From: Micromonospora sp. WMMA1363
GTDB taxonomy: Bacteria > Actinomycetota > Actinomycetes > Mycobacteriales > Micromonosporaceae
Assembly: GCF_030345795.1 (NCBI RefSeq)
Contig: NZ_JAUALB010000015.1
Span: 1 to 64,000 of the forward strand
Direction of reading: 5' to 3'
Length of the DNA stretch: 64,000 nucleotides
Position 1 is the first letter of the stretch. Every line of letters starts with the position of its first letter. Positions 48,213 to 57,106 of this stretch are shown here, in pieces. A program made the translations under genes and the position numbers. A model generated the notes under the pieces. That model did no database searches, was not told the origin of the DNA, and saw nothing but the letters and a program-made list of their open reading frames with translations.

Positions 48213-49582
48213 GGAGTGTCAAGTTAACGGCTGATCTTGGTTGTTGAGGTGGTCAGTTGTTGGCCGGGGTGAGCCGGCCTTCGAAGGCGATCTGGAAGGC
48301 GTTCAGTGGTGCTTTCCAGCGCATGGTCCAGCGTCGGCGGCCGGCTCCGGTCGGGTCGAGGCTCATCAAGGCCATGTAGACGCACTTGAGTGCGGCCTGC
48401 TCGTTCGGGAAGTGGCCACGAGCTCGCACGGCCCTGCGGATACGGGCGTTGACGGACTCGATCGCGTTCGTGGAGCAGATGACCTTGCGGATCTCCACGT
48501 CGAAGGCGAGGAACGGCACGAACTCCGCCCACGCGTTCTCCCACAGCTTCACGATCGCCGGATACTTACGGCCCCACGCCTCGGCGAACTCGAGGAACCG
48601 CTCGGTGGCGGCGTCCTCGGTCGCCGCGGTGTAGACCGGCCGCAGCGCTTTGGCGATCTTGTCCCAGTCCTGCCGGGCGGCGTAGCGGAACGAGTTGCGC
48701 AGCAGGTGCACCACACACGTCTGCACGATCGTGCGCGGCCACACCGTCTCCACCGTCTCCGGCAGTCCCTTGAGCCCGTCACAGACCAGCATCAGCACGT
48801 CGGCCACGCCGCGGTTCTTCAACTCGGTGAGCACGTGCAGCCAGTACTTGGCGCCCTCGCCGCCGTCACCGGCCCAGATACCGAGGATGTCGCGGTGGCC
48901 GTCGACGGTGACCGCCATCGCGAGGTAGATCGGCCGGTTCGCGACCTGACCGTCCCTGATCTTGACGTTGATGGCGTCGATGAACACGACCGGGTAGACC
49001 CGGTCCAGGGGCCGGTTCTGCCACTCGGCCATGCCGTCCATGACCTTGTCGGTGATCGTGGAGATGGTCTGCTTCGACACCTCAGCGCCGTAGACCTCAG
49101 CCAGGTGCGCGGCGATCTCGCCGTGGGTCAGGCCCTTGGCCGACAGCGACAGGACCATGTCGTCGACGCCGGTCAGACGCCGCTGCCGCTTACGCACGAT
49201 CTGCGGCTCGAACGTCCCGGCGGCGTCGCGTGGGACCCGCACCTCGACCGGCCCGACGTCGGTGAGCACCGTCTTGGTCCGGCTGCCGTTACGGGTGTTC
49301 CCGCTACCCCGACCCGCCGGGTCGTGCTTGTCGTAGCCGACGTGGTCGGTGATCTCCCCATCCAACGCCGACTCGAGGACCCGCTTCGTCAGCTGCTGCA
49401 GCAGCCCACCCTCGCCGGTCAGCTTCAACCCGTCACCACGAGCCCGATCGACCAGCATCGCGATCAACTGCTCATCCGTGACCGCACCCACCGGCTCCAC
49501 GGCCGGCTGTCCCACGGTGGTCTCGGTCGTCATCTGGCGTCTCTCCCTTGATCGGTCGATCAGCCGTTATTTGTACAGTCCC
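48213..49582 (-). mobile_element. IS256-family element, copy 2
   Basis: Same element as 6758-8128 in opposite orientation, 1370 bp. The flanks share no duplication. The sequence next to its left terminal repeat (49583-49612) is the bare end of an ISL3 element. Confidence 0.92.
48253..49533 (-). CDS. IS256/Mutator-family transposase
   Basis: 426 residues, identical in protein to the copy at 59100-60380 and one residue different from that at 6807-8087 (Met in RRRWTMRWK). All catalytic motifs are present (VVFIDAINVKIRDG; VLMLVCDGLKG; STNAIESVNARIRR). Confidence 0.95.
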   Translation of the reverse strand: MTTETTVGQPAVEPVGAVTDEQLIAMLVDRARGDGLKLTGEGGLLQQLTKRVLESALDGEITDHVGYDKHDPAGRGSGNTRNGSRTKTVLTDVGPVEVRVPRDAAGTFEPQIVRKRQRRLTGVDDMVLSLSAKGLTHGEIAAHLAEVYGAEVSKQTISTITDKVMDGMAEWQNRPLDRVYPVVFIDAINVKIRDGQVANRPIYLAMAVTVDGHRDILGIWAGDGGEGAKYWLHVLTELKNRGVADVLMLVCDGLKGLPETVETVWPRTIVQTCVVHLLRNSFRYAARQDWDKIAKALRPVYTAATEDAATERFLEFAEAWGRKYPAIVKLWENAWAEFVPFLAFDVEIRKVICSTNAIESVNARIRRAVRARGHFPNEQAALKCVYMALMSLDPTGAGRRRWTMRWKAPLNAFQIAFEGRLTPANN

Positions 49583-49612
49583 TTGAGACAGGGCCGTTAT
49601 TTCCAGTGTCCC
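49583..49612 (-). mobile_element. ISL3-family terminal repeat remnant
   Basis: On the minus strand GGGACACTGGAAATAACGGC and CCTGTCTCAA match the ISL3 left end at 58577 (GGGACTGTACAAATAACGGC, CCTGTCTCAC) apart from a few bases. Only the end survives, beside IS256 copy 2. Confidence 0.6.
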
Positions 49613-49629
49613 CCGGGCAGCTCATCCGG

Positions 49630-50040
49630 TCACTGCGGTATGTAGATGACCGGAAGGTGGCCCTCTGGGCCGTACCGGTTGGCGTCCGCGCTCAGGATTG
49701 ACGCGCGGTGCTCCAGCGCCGCCAGCACCGTGGTGGCCAGGTCCCCGCGGCCGGTCACCGCGCGCCAGTAGGCCAGTTCCCGCCATGTGTCGCCCCGGGT
49801 GGGCAGCACCAGGCAGGCGTCCCGGCCAAGTAGCTGGCGCAGCACCTGCCAGTCCTTGCGGTCGGTCACCAGCGTCTCGGCCTCTGCCACGGTGACGGCG
49901 GTGACCCCGAACAGGTTGCCGTCCTCGATGACCTCGTGTAGCGGTTCACCCACGTGGATGGAACGGTTCACGGCGTAGGCCACCAGCGCCGACCGGTCCA
50001 AGATCAGGGTGACCGGTGACGGCCCCTGGTCAGGGGTCAC
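49630..50040 (-). CDS. PIN-domain toxin
   Basis: 136 residues with a PIN RNase layout: LILDRSALVAYAV (first Asp), VTAVTVAEAETLV (Glu), WRELAYWRAVTGRGDLATTV, and a C-terminal HRASILSADANRYG (Asp). It likely cleaves RNA when free of its antitoxin. GTG 50040 overlaps the antitoxin stop by 4 bases, a standard antitoxin-first operon. Confidence 0.78.
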   Translation of the reverse strand: MTPDQGPSPVTLILDRSALVAYAVNRSIHVGEPLHEVIEDGNLFGVTAVTVAEAETLVTDRKDWQVLRQLLGRDACLVLPTRGDTWRELAYWRAVTGRGDLATTVLAALEHRASILSADANRYGPEGHLPVIYIPQ

Positions 50041-50342
50041 GCGGCCGGTGCCTGCGGTTCGGCCTGCTCACCCCGGGCTGCGGCGCTCACCCGCTGTTCC
50101 AGGGCCGCGTAGCGCTCCTGCGGCCATTGGGCCTGCATAACGTACCGGCGGGCGCGGGCCTCGGCCACGCCTCGTTGAGTGACGTGGATGCCGGCTGCGG
50201 CTAGGTCGCGGCGCAGGGCCTCCAGCCGTATGTGGGTGCGGACGCGTTCGGTGACGAATGCCGATGCGTTCTTTTCGTCGGCAAGGCGTTCGGCCACGTC
50301 CGGGGGTACGGAGATAGTCAGCCGATGACGTTCGTCTTTCAT
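50037..50342 (-). CDS. Antitoxin of the PIN toxin
   Basis: 101 residues: an N-terminal ribbon-helix-helix-like segment (RHRLTISVPPDVAERLADEK) that probably binds the operon promoter, then a helical region rich in Arg/Glu that would wrap the toxin. ATG 50342. The arrangement with the downstream PIN gene indicates a type II toxin-antitoxin system aiding plasmid retention. Confidence 0.72.
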   Translation of the reverse strand: MKDERHRLTISVPPDVAERLADEKNASAFVTERVRTHIRLEALRRDLAAAGIHVTQRGVAEARARRYVMQAQWPQERYAALEQRVSAAARGEQAEPQAPAA

Positions 50343-50470
50343 ACTCCGAGCGTACTCCTGTCATATCCGCTCGGTGTAGGCGACACCACACATCCACCCG
50401 TAGAGCGGCGCAGCACCAAACCATCGGGCAGGATCCCGACCCGTTACCTTTTTGATCGTCCCCAGCCGGG

Positions 50471-50679
50471 GACTGCTCGGTCGCCCGGCTCGGTATGACT
50501 AACCGCCCCTGTCGTACGCATGATCCGGGGGGTGTTGTCGCCGGGCCGGGTGGCGTCGGCGGACCGCTGATAGGGACCCGGCCGCCCCGCGTGCGGGGTA
50601 GGTCTCTTCGTAACGTGGATGCCGGCAGTCCGACGCTGACCAGCGGCCGAGCCACGGTAGCAGTTGGGGAGGCACAGCG
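50471..50679 (+). ncRNA. IS110 left-end leader, candidate bridge RNA
   Basis: About 209 non-coding bases lie between the IS110 left end (GGGACTGCTCGGTCGCC) and the transposase start. In the IS110 group this region is known to encode the bridge (seek) RNA that guides insertion. A diverged copy lies in complement at 58380-58576, conserved in blocks such as CTGTCGTA and GTAGGTCTCTTCGTAACGTG with variable segments between. Assignment rests on position and this pattern. Confidence 0.45.
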
Positions 50680-51377
50680 TTGTACGACGAGTACGGCGTC
50701 TTTATCGGACTGGATGTCGGCAAGGAAGGACACCATGCGGTCGCGCTAACCCCGGAAGGGAAGCGGCTGCACGACGCTACGCTGCCCAATACCGAGGCCG
50801 GCCTGCGGAAACTGTTCGACAAGCTCGCCCGGCACGGCCGGGTCCTGATGGTGGTCGACCAGCCCGCATCGATCGGCGCGCTGCCCGTGGCGGTGGCCCG
50901 CGCGTGTGTGGGCATCAGGTGGCCTACCTGCCCGGCCTGGTCATGCGCCGACTGGCCGACCTGCACCCCGGCACCGCGAAGACCGACGCCCGCGACGCCT
51001 ACGTGATCGCCGACGCCGCCCGCACCCTGCCGCACACGCTGCGTCGCGTCGACGCCGGCGACGACGCCCTCGCTGAGCTGGAAGTCCTGGTCGGCTACGA
51101 CGACGACCTCGCCGGCGAGGTCACCCGGATCTCCAACCGGATTCGTGGTCTGCTCACCCAGATCCACCCGCCGCTGGAGCGGGTCCTGGGCCCGAAACTG
51201 CAGCATCCAGCCGTGCTGGAGCTGCTGTCGCAGTGCGGTGGACCAGCCGGGCTGCGCAAGGCCGGCCGGACGAAACTGGTCGAGATGGTCAAGAAGCGTG
51301 CGCCACGCATAGGCGTACGCCTGGTCGCGCAGATCCTCACCGCGCTCGACGCGCAGACCGTCGTCGTGCCTGGCCTC
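50680..51377 (+). pseudogene. IS110-family transposase, N-terminal part, frameshifted
   Basis: TTG 50680 starts YDEYGVFIGLDVGKEGHH, the RuvC-like DEDD domain with its first Asp. A one-base shift near 50915 leads to HQVAYLPGLVMRRLADLHPG and KTDARDAYVIADAARTLP (later catalytic Asp residues). The helix-rich middle follows up to AQTVVVPG. The IS1380 end cuts it at 51378, losing the transposase_20 domain. An IS110 C-terminus lies at 55265-55399. Confidence 0.82.
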
Positions 51378-53051
51378 GATTCGTCAGAGGGTTTTGATCC
51401 CTCGCCGTCCGTTTCGGTTTGACCGTTTTGTCCCACGCGGTTGGGGGTCGGGGTCGGCGCGTGTCGCTGCGCGGGCGCCGGTTCTCCAGGTCCGGGTGGT
51501 TTCTCTGCTGGTAGGGCCGGGGGGACGGGTCAGGTCGGCGGGGGTATCAGGCCTAGGCGGTGCCAGCAGAGTTGGAACGCCTCAGCCCAGGGCCAGGTGT
51601 CGGGGATGGACAGGATCTTCCGGCGGGCGTGGCTGGCCAGCTTGGCGGGTAGGTGCAGCAGCCGGTAGCGCAGGGTGCCGGGTTCGGCGTCGGCGAGGTC
51701 GGGCTGGTCGTGCAGGCCGAGCAGTCGGGTCCAGGCGGCCAGATCGGCGGCGATGTTCGCGGCTAGGACCCAGCCGCGGTTGACGGTCCAGGCCTTCGAG
51801 GGCAGGTTTCGCAGGCCCATGGCCTTGTTCGTGCGCACCTGATCTTCCACTCCGGCGTGCGAACGGTGCAGCACGTCGAGCCATTGCGGCTGGTGAGAGC
51901 CGGCCACGCCGTGGATGCGGCGGATGTTGGTGGCGACGATCGCGTACCGCCAGCCGGTACGTTTCTCCAGGTCGGTTAGGTTCCTGACGTGTCGGGTGGA
52001 CGGTCTGGTCCGCCGCACGATCAGCCGTAGCCCGTCGATCCAGTTGCCGACCCGCTGGTTGAGGCCGGTCAGCTCGGCGACCTGCGCCTGATCGGTGGCA
52101 TTACCGTCGGGTTCGAGGCTGCTGGTCCAGGCATCGGCGGGCAGCACGGCGATCGCGGTCTCGTCGGCGTCGGTGATCGTCCAGCCGACAGTGAACTTCA
52201 CGCTGCGCCACAGCCGGTTCATCTGCTCCAGGTGGGTCACCAGGTCGTGGGTGGCGCCGGCCCCGTCGACCCGCACCAGGATCTTGCGCCGGTATCTGAC
52301 CGGCAGTTGGGCGACCGCCTCACCCAACACCCGGATGTGATCAACCACGGTGTTCGAGCCGGCGTTGCCCGGCCGCAGCAGCATGGCCAGGCTCTCACTG
52401 GTGTTCGCGCACCACGCCCCGAGGGGGTGGAACCCGAAGCCTTTCTTGAACGTGGCCGCCGCGCCCTGCTTGTCGGAGTGAGCGGTGATCAGGGTGGCGT
52501 CCAGATCGATGACCACCCACCCGGTCAGCAGCTTGCCCGCCACCAGCAGCCACGGAAACCCCTGCGGCCGGCGCTCGAGAAGCTCCCAGACCCGGGCGCG
52601 GGCCTTCGCCCGCGCCTTGGCGATCCGGCGCAGGGCGGTCTCGTCGAGGCCGGCCAGAGCACGGCGCACGGTCGCTTCCGACGGTGGCTCGGCGAACACC
52701 AGCGCCTGATGGGCGAGCAGCCCGATGTCGGACATGCTGGTCGCGCCGAGCACGATCGCGGTCGCCAGGCAGATCAAGACCGTGCCCCGGTCCCACCACC
52801 CCGGCCCCGCACCGCGAGGCAGCACCGCGTTCAACGCCCAGGCCAGCCCGGTCCGGTCCGCGCACCGCCGCAGCAAAACCGCGCCGGCATGCCCGACCAA
52901 ACCCTTCCCACCCGCCGCGACCTGCAGCCGCTGATCCCACCCGCTACTCTTACTCACCAGAAAGGTGCACCCGACTCTGCTGTGGACATGACGTAGACAC
53001 TCACATCCTTGCAGGCCAGGCGCACCTTTCCTTCATGACCCTCGATGAATC
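51378..53051 (-). mobile_element. IS1380-family element, second type
   Basis: The ends GATTCGTCAGAGGGTTTTGA (51378) and complement GATTCATCGAGGGTCATGA (ending 53051) are inverted repeats. The left neighbour is IS110 and the right neighbour IS66, with no shared duplication, so the junctions result from recombination. Confidence 0.8.
51530..52957 (-). CDS. IS1380-family transposase
   Basis: A full-length 475-residue DDE transposase. Motifs: GWVVIDLDATLITAHSDKQG (first Asp), KILVRVDGAGATHDLV (second Asp), and HRSHAGVEDQVRTNKAMGL (Glu). The N-terminal GTVLICLATAIVLGATSMSD is typical. ATG 52957. It appears functional. Confidence 0.92.
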   Translation of the reverse strand: MSKSSGWDQRLQVAAGGKGLVGHAGAVLLRRCADRTGLAWALNAVLPRGAGPGWWDRGTVLICLATAIVLGATSMSDIGLLAHQALVFAEPPSEATVRRALAGLDETALRRIAKARAKARARVWELLERRPQGFPWLLVAGKLLTGWVVIDLDATLITAHSDKQGAAATFKKGFGFHPLGAWCANTSESLAMLLRPGNAGSNTVVDHIRVLGEAVAQLPVRYRRKILVRVDGAGATHDLVTHLEQMNRLWRSVKFTVGWTITDADETAIAVLPADAWTSSLEPDGNATDQAQVAELTGLNQRVGNWIDGLRLIVRRTRPSTRHVRNLTDLEKRTGWRYAIVATNIRRIHGVAGSHQPQWLDVLHRSHAGVEDQVRTNKAMGLRNLPSKAWTVNRGWVLAANIAADLAAWTRLLGLHDQPDLADAEPGTLRYRLLHLPAKLASHARRKILSIPDTWPWAEAFQLCWHRLGLIPPPT

Positions 53052-54164
53052 AAATCCGCTCTGAACGGACGAGGCCAGGGCGGCGTGACGGAACGCGGCG
53101 ACCCCGGCCGCCAGAATGGCGGGCTCGATGTGGTCGCGGCCTGCCGCGACAGCCTGGTCCGCGGCGGTTTTGAGGTCCAGCAGGGCCTGGATGCCCTGGC
53201 CGGCCCAGGTCGCGGACGGGTCGAGTTCGCCGGCGGCGGTCAGTTCCCGGAGCAGGTGGGCGCAGCACAGGGCGTGGGTGGCCTGCGGGTAGCAGTCATA
53301 GGGGGCCCAGGCGTCGTGCACGGCGATCCCGGTGAACGACGGCAGGACCTGGCCGGCGTCGATCGCGTCCCGACCCCGTTTCGGGTGCACGTAGAGCAGG
53401 CTGTACTTGCCGGTCGAGGCGGATTGGACCCAGTGCAGCTTCCCGGCGACCCGAAACCCGGTCTCGTCGAAATGCGCCAGCGGCGCCGCCGTCAGCGCGG
53501 TGCGGATCGCAGTCAGGAAGTCCCCCTCGAGCCGCACGGCGGCGCGGGCGGTCAGCTCGGCGACGCTGCCCGCAGAGATCGGCACCCCGAACAGATCGGC
53601 GACGGTCTGCGCGACGCGTTTCTGCGCCCCGAACTGGGCGACCAGCAGATACACCACGATCGCGGCCAGCCTGGGCCCGTACTGCACCGGCGCGTCCACC
53701 CCGGCCGGGCCGTCCGCGCGGGTGAGCACCCCACAGGCGCAGCGGCGCGTGTTGAGCCGATGCTCGACCACCCGCGCCGTGACCGGCGGGATTTCGAACA
53801 CCTGACGACGGGTCACCGCAGCCAGCGGCGCTTCGGCGAGCAAGTCACCACAGCCACCGCAGGCGACCGGCTCGTGCCGAACCGTCTCGTCCGGATCCTC
53901 GACCTGCCGCAACGTCCGGCCCGGATGACCGTCCTGGCCACCCGAACGGCGCCTGGACCGGCCCCGCAACGACTTCGGCGCCGGCTTACCCAGCCCCTGC
54001 GCCGACGGCGGCATACTCGAGTTCCGCGGGTTCTGCCCCAACCGACGCCGCAACTCGGCGTTCTCCGCCTCCAGCGCCTCGATCCGCGCGTTCGCCCGCG
54101 CCAGGGCCTGCTCCAGCACGGCAAGCCGCTCCAGCAGCTCCACGATGGACGACATCTCCGGCAC
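53052..54164 (-). pseudogene. IS66-family transposase (TnpC-like), C-terminally truncated
   Basis: From ATG 54164: a coiled coil (LAVLEQALARANARIEALEA), the zinc-finger IS66 domain (VACGGCGDLLAEA; NTRRCACG), then the catalytic core with APLAHFDETGFRVAGKLHW, GIAVHDAWAPYDCY and HALCCAHLLRELTAAG. About residue 370 it runs into IS1380 sequence. The zinc-finger cysteines are intact; the last catalytic segment is missing. Confidence 0.85.
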
Positions 54165-54230
54165 CCGGACATCCTGCCCAACAACCCCGCCAAGATCAAA
54201 TCAGCATGGACCGCCAACCTGAGTAGTTAC
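53052..54230 (-). mobile_element. IS66-family element, 3'-truncated
   Basis: The terminal end (complement GTAACTACTCAGG) is at 54230, directly against an ISAs1 fragment. The other end is lost at the IS1380 junction at 53052. It holds the truncated transposase. Confidence 0.78.
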
Positions 54231-54329
54231 CATGATCCACAGGTGTCGTGCTCGCTCCTCATCCGGTCACGTCCCTCAGGACAACGTCAGGCCAAAAGGG
54301 ACATTCGCGGACTACTCCGGGGCCCTGGG
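54231..54329 (-). mobile_element. ISAs1 right-end fragment
   Basis: The last 97 bases are identical to 42233-42329, including the terminal repeat (complement CAGGGCCCCGGAGTAG ending at 54329). It is sandwiched between an IS66 end and an IS5 fragment, showing that both the ISAs1 and the IS66 were inserted here before rearrangement. Confidence 0.88.
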
Positions 54330-54899
54330 CTTGAATGTTGGCGCCGAAGTCGCGGTGCTTTCCGGAATACCAGGCGTCGATGGTCTCGCCCCTGACCGAC
54401 AGGGTGGTTTCGGTGAGCCGGTCACAGTCGAACAGCTTGCCGTCGAGGATGACGTACGACCAGCCGTCGTCGGCGACGCGGCGTAGCCGGTGTGCAGGTC
54501 GGTTGCCTGGGCGGCGAGCACGGCGACGCCTTCGTCGCGGTAGCGGTACGCCGTGGCCCGGGAGATGCCGAAACCGGCGGCCAGCAGGGTCAGGTCCTCG
54601 GCTTTGCGGAACCAGACGAGCACGAGAAGTGCCTGGTAGAAGCAGGTCAAGGCGCGGGTGTCGCGCCGGGTTCCCCTGGCTCGGCGTTCGGCGGCGAGTA
54701 GCCGGCCGAGGTACTGCACGAGTTCCCTGGGCACGTCGATCGTGGCACGATATGCGATCACGCGGAGTCCTCACCGTGTAGGTGATCTTGTGGTGAGAAC
54801 TACCTACCGAGGACTCCGCGCCCCGTTCCAGTACCGTCCAATCTCAGCACCTTCGCCCGTGTCGCACCAATCAACACATTTGCGTCGCTGAGATCAGCT
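54330..54899 (-). pseudogene. IS5-family transposase, N-terminal half
   Basis: The gene starts at 54761 (VPRELVQYLGRLLAAERRAR; LLAAGFGISRATAYRYRDEG), and after a shift near 54480 reads YVILDGKLFDCDRLTETTLS and WYSGKHRDFGANIQ, where DGKLF holds the first catalytic Asp. It is cut by the ISAs1 fragment. The terminal region CTGAGCTGATCTCAGCGACG (complement ending near 54901) matches the start of the fragment at 38150. Confidence 0.8.
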
Positions 54900-55264
54900 C
54901 AGTGTCCAGCTCGACCTTCCAATACTTGTCCAAGTACGCCTGGGAACGGGTGATGGGATGGATCCGGCGCAAACACCGAAAGATCACCTGGAAGGAACCT
55001 CCGTCGGCGCTTCTGCGCCGGCGGCTGGTGGCCGGCTGACGGCGAGATGACACTATTCGACCCCGGGAAGGTGCGGACCACCCGCTACCGCTACCGGGGC
55101 GCGAAGATCCCCACGCCGTGGACCCCGGCAAGCTGAGCGACGACCCGCGCCGATCGGGACTTGTGGAGAGCCCGGTGCTCAGTAATGGGCACGCCGGGTT
55201 CGGCGGGCGGCCCGAGGAAACGGACCGGTCGAAAGACCGGCACCGCGCCTCGGGCCGACCCAAC
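54900..55264 (+). mobile_element. Group II intron 3' remnant (maturase tail, domains V-VI)
   Basis: It encodes the maturase end in two frames (LSKYAWERVMGWIRRKHRKI; then GEMTLFDPGKVRTTRYRYRG), followed by domain V at 55168-55202 (GAGCCCGGTGCTC, bulge, GCACGCCGGGTTCG) and a domain VI stem. It ends GACCCAAC at 55264. It is the same class as the remnant at 22318-22562 and distinct from the complete intron at 38703-41123. Confidence 0.76.
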
Positions 55265-55399
55265 CGCGCCGAGGGCAAGAAACACAACGCCGCCCTCATC
55301 TGCCTCGCCCGACGCCGCGTCGACGTCCTACACGCCATGCTGCGCACCAAGACCCCATACCAGCCGAAACCGGCGGACAAACCCCGCCTCGCGGCTTGA
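55265..55399 (+). pseudogene. IS110-family transposase C-terminus (3' exon)
   Basis: In frame after the intron: RAEGKKHNAALICLARRRVD and AMLRTKTPYQ, the conserved IS110 C-terminus. It stops at 55399, followed by an IS110-like right end (TTGACAAAACCCATAGGGAC). It may be the other part of the element beginning at 50471. Confidence 0.78.
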
Positions 55400-55427
55400 C
55401 AAAACCCATAGGGACACCCCCCCGGGG

Positions 55428-56830
55428 CAGGGCTGTTGTGTAGTCGATCAAAGGGCGGTTGAACTGGGGTTTCGCAGGGGGTTCGGCGAGGTCCGGGGTC
55501 CATGTGGGACGGGTACGGCCCGTTGGTGATCATGGTGTTTGCGAAGACAACCGTGATCGAGAACAGGACCGTACCCGCTGATGTCATCATCACTGACCGA
55601 GATCGTGCTGCCGCACCGACCCCCCAGCCTGCCGTCACCGGTTGTGGTCACCGGTAGCGACCGTGACAGTGACCGCCGCAGCTTGTTCGTGGCGTTGGCG
55701 GTCATCAACGACCCGCGCGATCCGCGGGGCCGGCGGTATCCGCTGGTCAGTGTCCTGGCGGCGGCGGTGTGCGCGGTACTCGCCGGGGCGTGCACGTTCG
55801 CCGCGGTCGCGGACTGGATGCGCTTCCAGGACGAGTCGGTGTGGACCCGGCTCGGGTTCGACGGCCGGGTACCGGCCGCGACGACGGTGTGGCGGCTGCT
55901 GATCCGGCTCGACGCCGAGGTGTTGTCGCAGGTCCTCGCGTGTTGGTTGCGGGAGCGGGCCGGGCCGGTCGTGATCGGCGGGCGCCGGGGGCGACTCGTC
56001 ATCGCCATCGACGGGAAGGTCGCCCGGGGTGCCCGCCTCGCCGACGGGCGGCAGGTGCATCTGCTCTCGGCCTACGACACCAGCACCGGGATCGTGCTCG
56101 CCCAGGTTCAGATCACGGCGAAGTCGAACGAAATCCCGGCGTTCACCCCACTACTACGCCTGGTTGCGGCCGTGCTGGGATCCCTGAAGGACGTCCTGGT
56201 CGTCGCCGACGCGCTGCACGCCCAGACCGGGCACGCCGATCTGCTCGCCTCCGCCGACGCTCATCTGATGGTCCCGATCAAGGCCAACCAACCCAAGCTG
56301 TTCGCCCAGCTCAAGGCCCTGCCCTGGGCGCAGGTCCCGGTCGGGGCACAGACCCGCGAGACCGGTCACGGCCGCAAAGAGACCCGCACCGTCAAGGCAC
56401 TCACCGTCAAGACCCCCGGCGGGCTGGGCTTTCCCAACGCCGAACAGGCCGTCCGGATCACCCGGACCCGCACGATCAAGGGCAAGACCACTCGCGAAAC
56501 GGAGTACCTGACTATCTCGCTGCCCGCCGACCAGGCCCAACCCGCCGACCTCGGCACCTGGGCGCGCTCTGAATGGCATATCGAGAACCGCCTACATCAC
56601 GTCCGAGACGTCACGCTACGTGAAGACGCCCACCAGGCCAGGACCCACAACGGTCCTGCCGTGTTCGCCACCCTCCGTAACACCGCAATCGGATACCACC
56701 ACACCGACGGCGCCACCAACATCGCCGAAGCAACTCGCCGGGCCAGTCACCGCCCACACGAGCTCATCGACGCCGTGACTACCGGAAAACCGACCGTGAC
56801 CAGCAGCAACACGACAATGCAATAGCCCTG
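55428..56830 (+). mobile_element. ISAs1-family element, copy 3
   Basis: 1403 bp with ends CAGGGCTGTTG at 55428 and complement CAGGGCTATTGC at 56830. A perfect 9-bp duplication CCCCCGGGG (55419-55427 and 56831-56839) flanks it. This is the best-preserved insertion of this element and probably recent. Confidence 0.94.
55581..56825 (+). CDS. ISAs1-family transposase (414 aa)
   Basis: The protein is identical to that at 17861-19105, with LVIAIDGKVARGARL, VLVVADALHAQTGHADLL and ENRLHHVRDVTLRED. ATG 55581. Given the intact ends and duplication, this copy is the likeliest active source. Confidence 0.95.
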   Translation: MSSSLTEIVLPHRPPSLPSPVVVTGSDRDSDRRSLFVALAVINDPRDPRGRRYPLVSVLAAAVCAVLAGACTFAAVADWMRFQDESVWTRLGFDGRVPAATTVWRLLIRLDAEVLSQVLACWLRERAGPVVIGGRRGRLVIAIDGKVARGARLADGRQVHLLSAYDTSTGIVLAQVQITAKSNEIPAFTPLLRLVAAVLGSLKDVLVVADALHAQTGHADLLASADAHLMVPIKANQPKLFAQLKALPWAQVPVGAQTRETGHGRKETRTVKALTVKTPGGLGFPNAEQAVRITRTRTIKGKTTRETEYLTISLPADQAQPADLGTWARSEWHIENRLHHVRDVTLREDAHQARTHNGPAVFATLRNTAIGYHHTDGATNIAEATRRASHRPHELIDAVTTGKPTVTSSNTTMQ

Positions 56831-56839
56831 CCCCCGGGG

Positions 56840-57011
56840 ATCCTGAACGTTCGTGGCCAGAGCGCCAGCAAACAAGAAGAAATGCTAGAATAGCAAGAGG
56901 GATATCAATACATAGGCTGACAGTATCTACGCCGCGTACTACAGTCATCGCACCCTGGCGAGCTAAGTACCCGGCCGGCCCCCGAAGTTCGGTGTTCCGT
57001 AGAATCTTCAT
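56840..57011 (-). pseudogene. Small membrane protein gene truncated by ISAs1
   Basis: From ATG 57011 it reads KILRNTELRGPAGYLARQGA, then a hydrophobic helix (VSLCIDIPLAILAFLLVCW), then SGHERSG at the ISAs1 junction. The 3' end is not found on the far side of the element. Family unknown. Confidence 0.35.
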
Positions 57012-57106
57012 TGTTTCATCCCGTATGGTTACTGGCAGCGCACAGGCGCGTATGGTGCGTTGCCAAATTAACGGATGCATTTCGGTAAACATGAAAGGAT
57101 TGAAGC

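Noticed and set aside
48241..49551. 436-residue antisense open frames opposite each IS256 transposase
   Set aside because: They are shadows created by the codon bias of the real gene; they appear identically in all three copies and match no family.
56616..57092. 158-residue minus-strand frame across the ISAs1 right end
   Set aside because: Its C-terminal half is antisense to the ISAs1 transposase; only the part to the right of 56840 may be a real, truncated gene.
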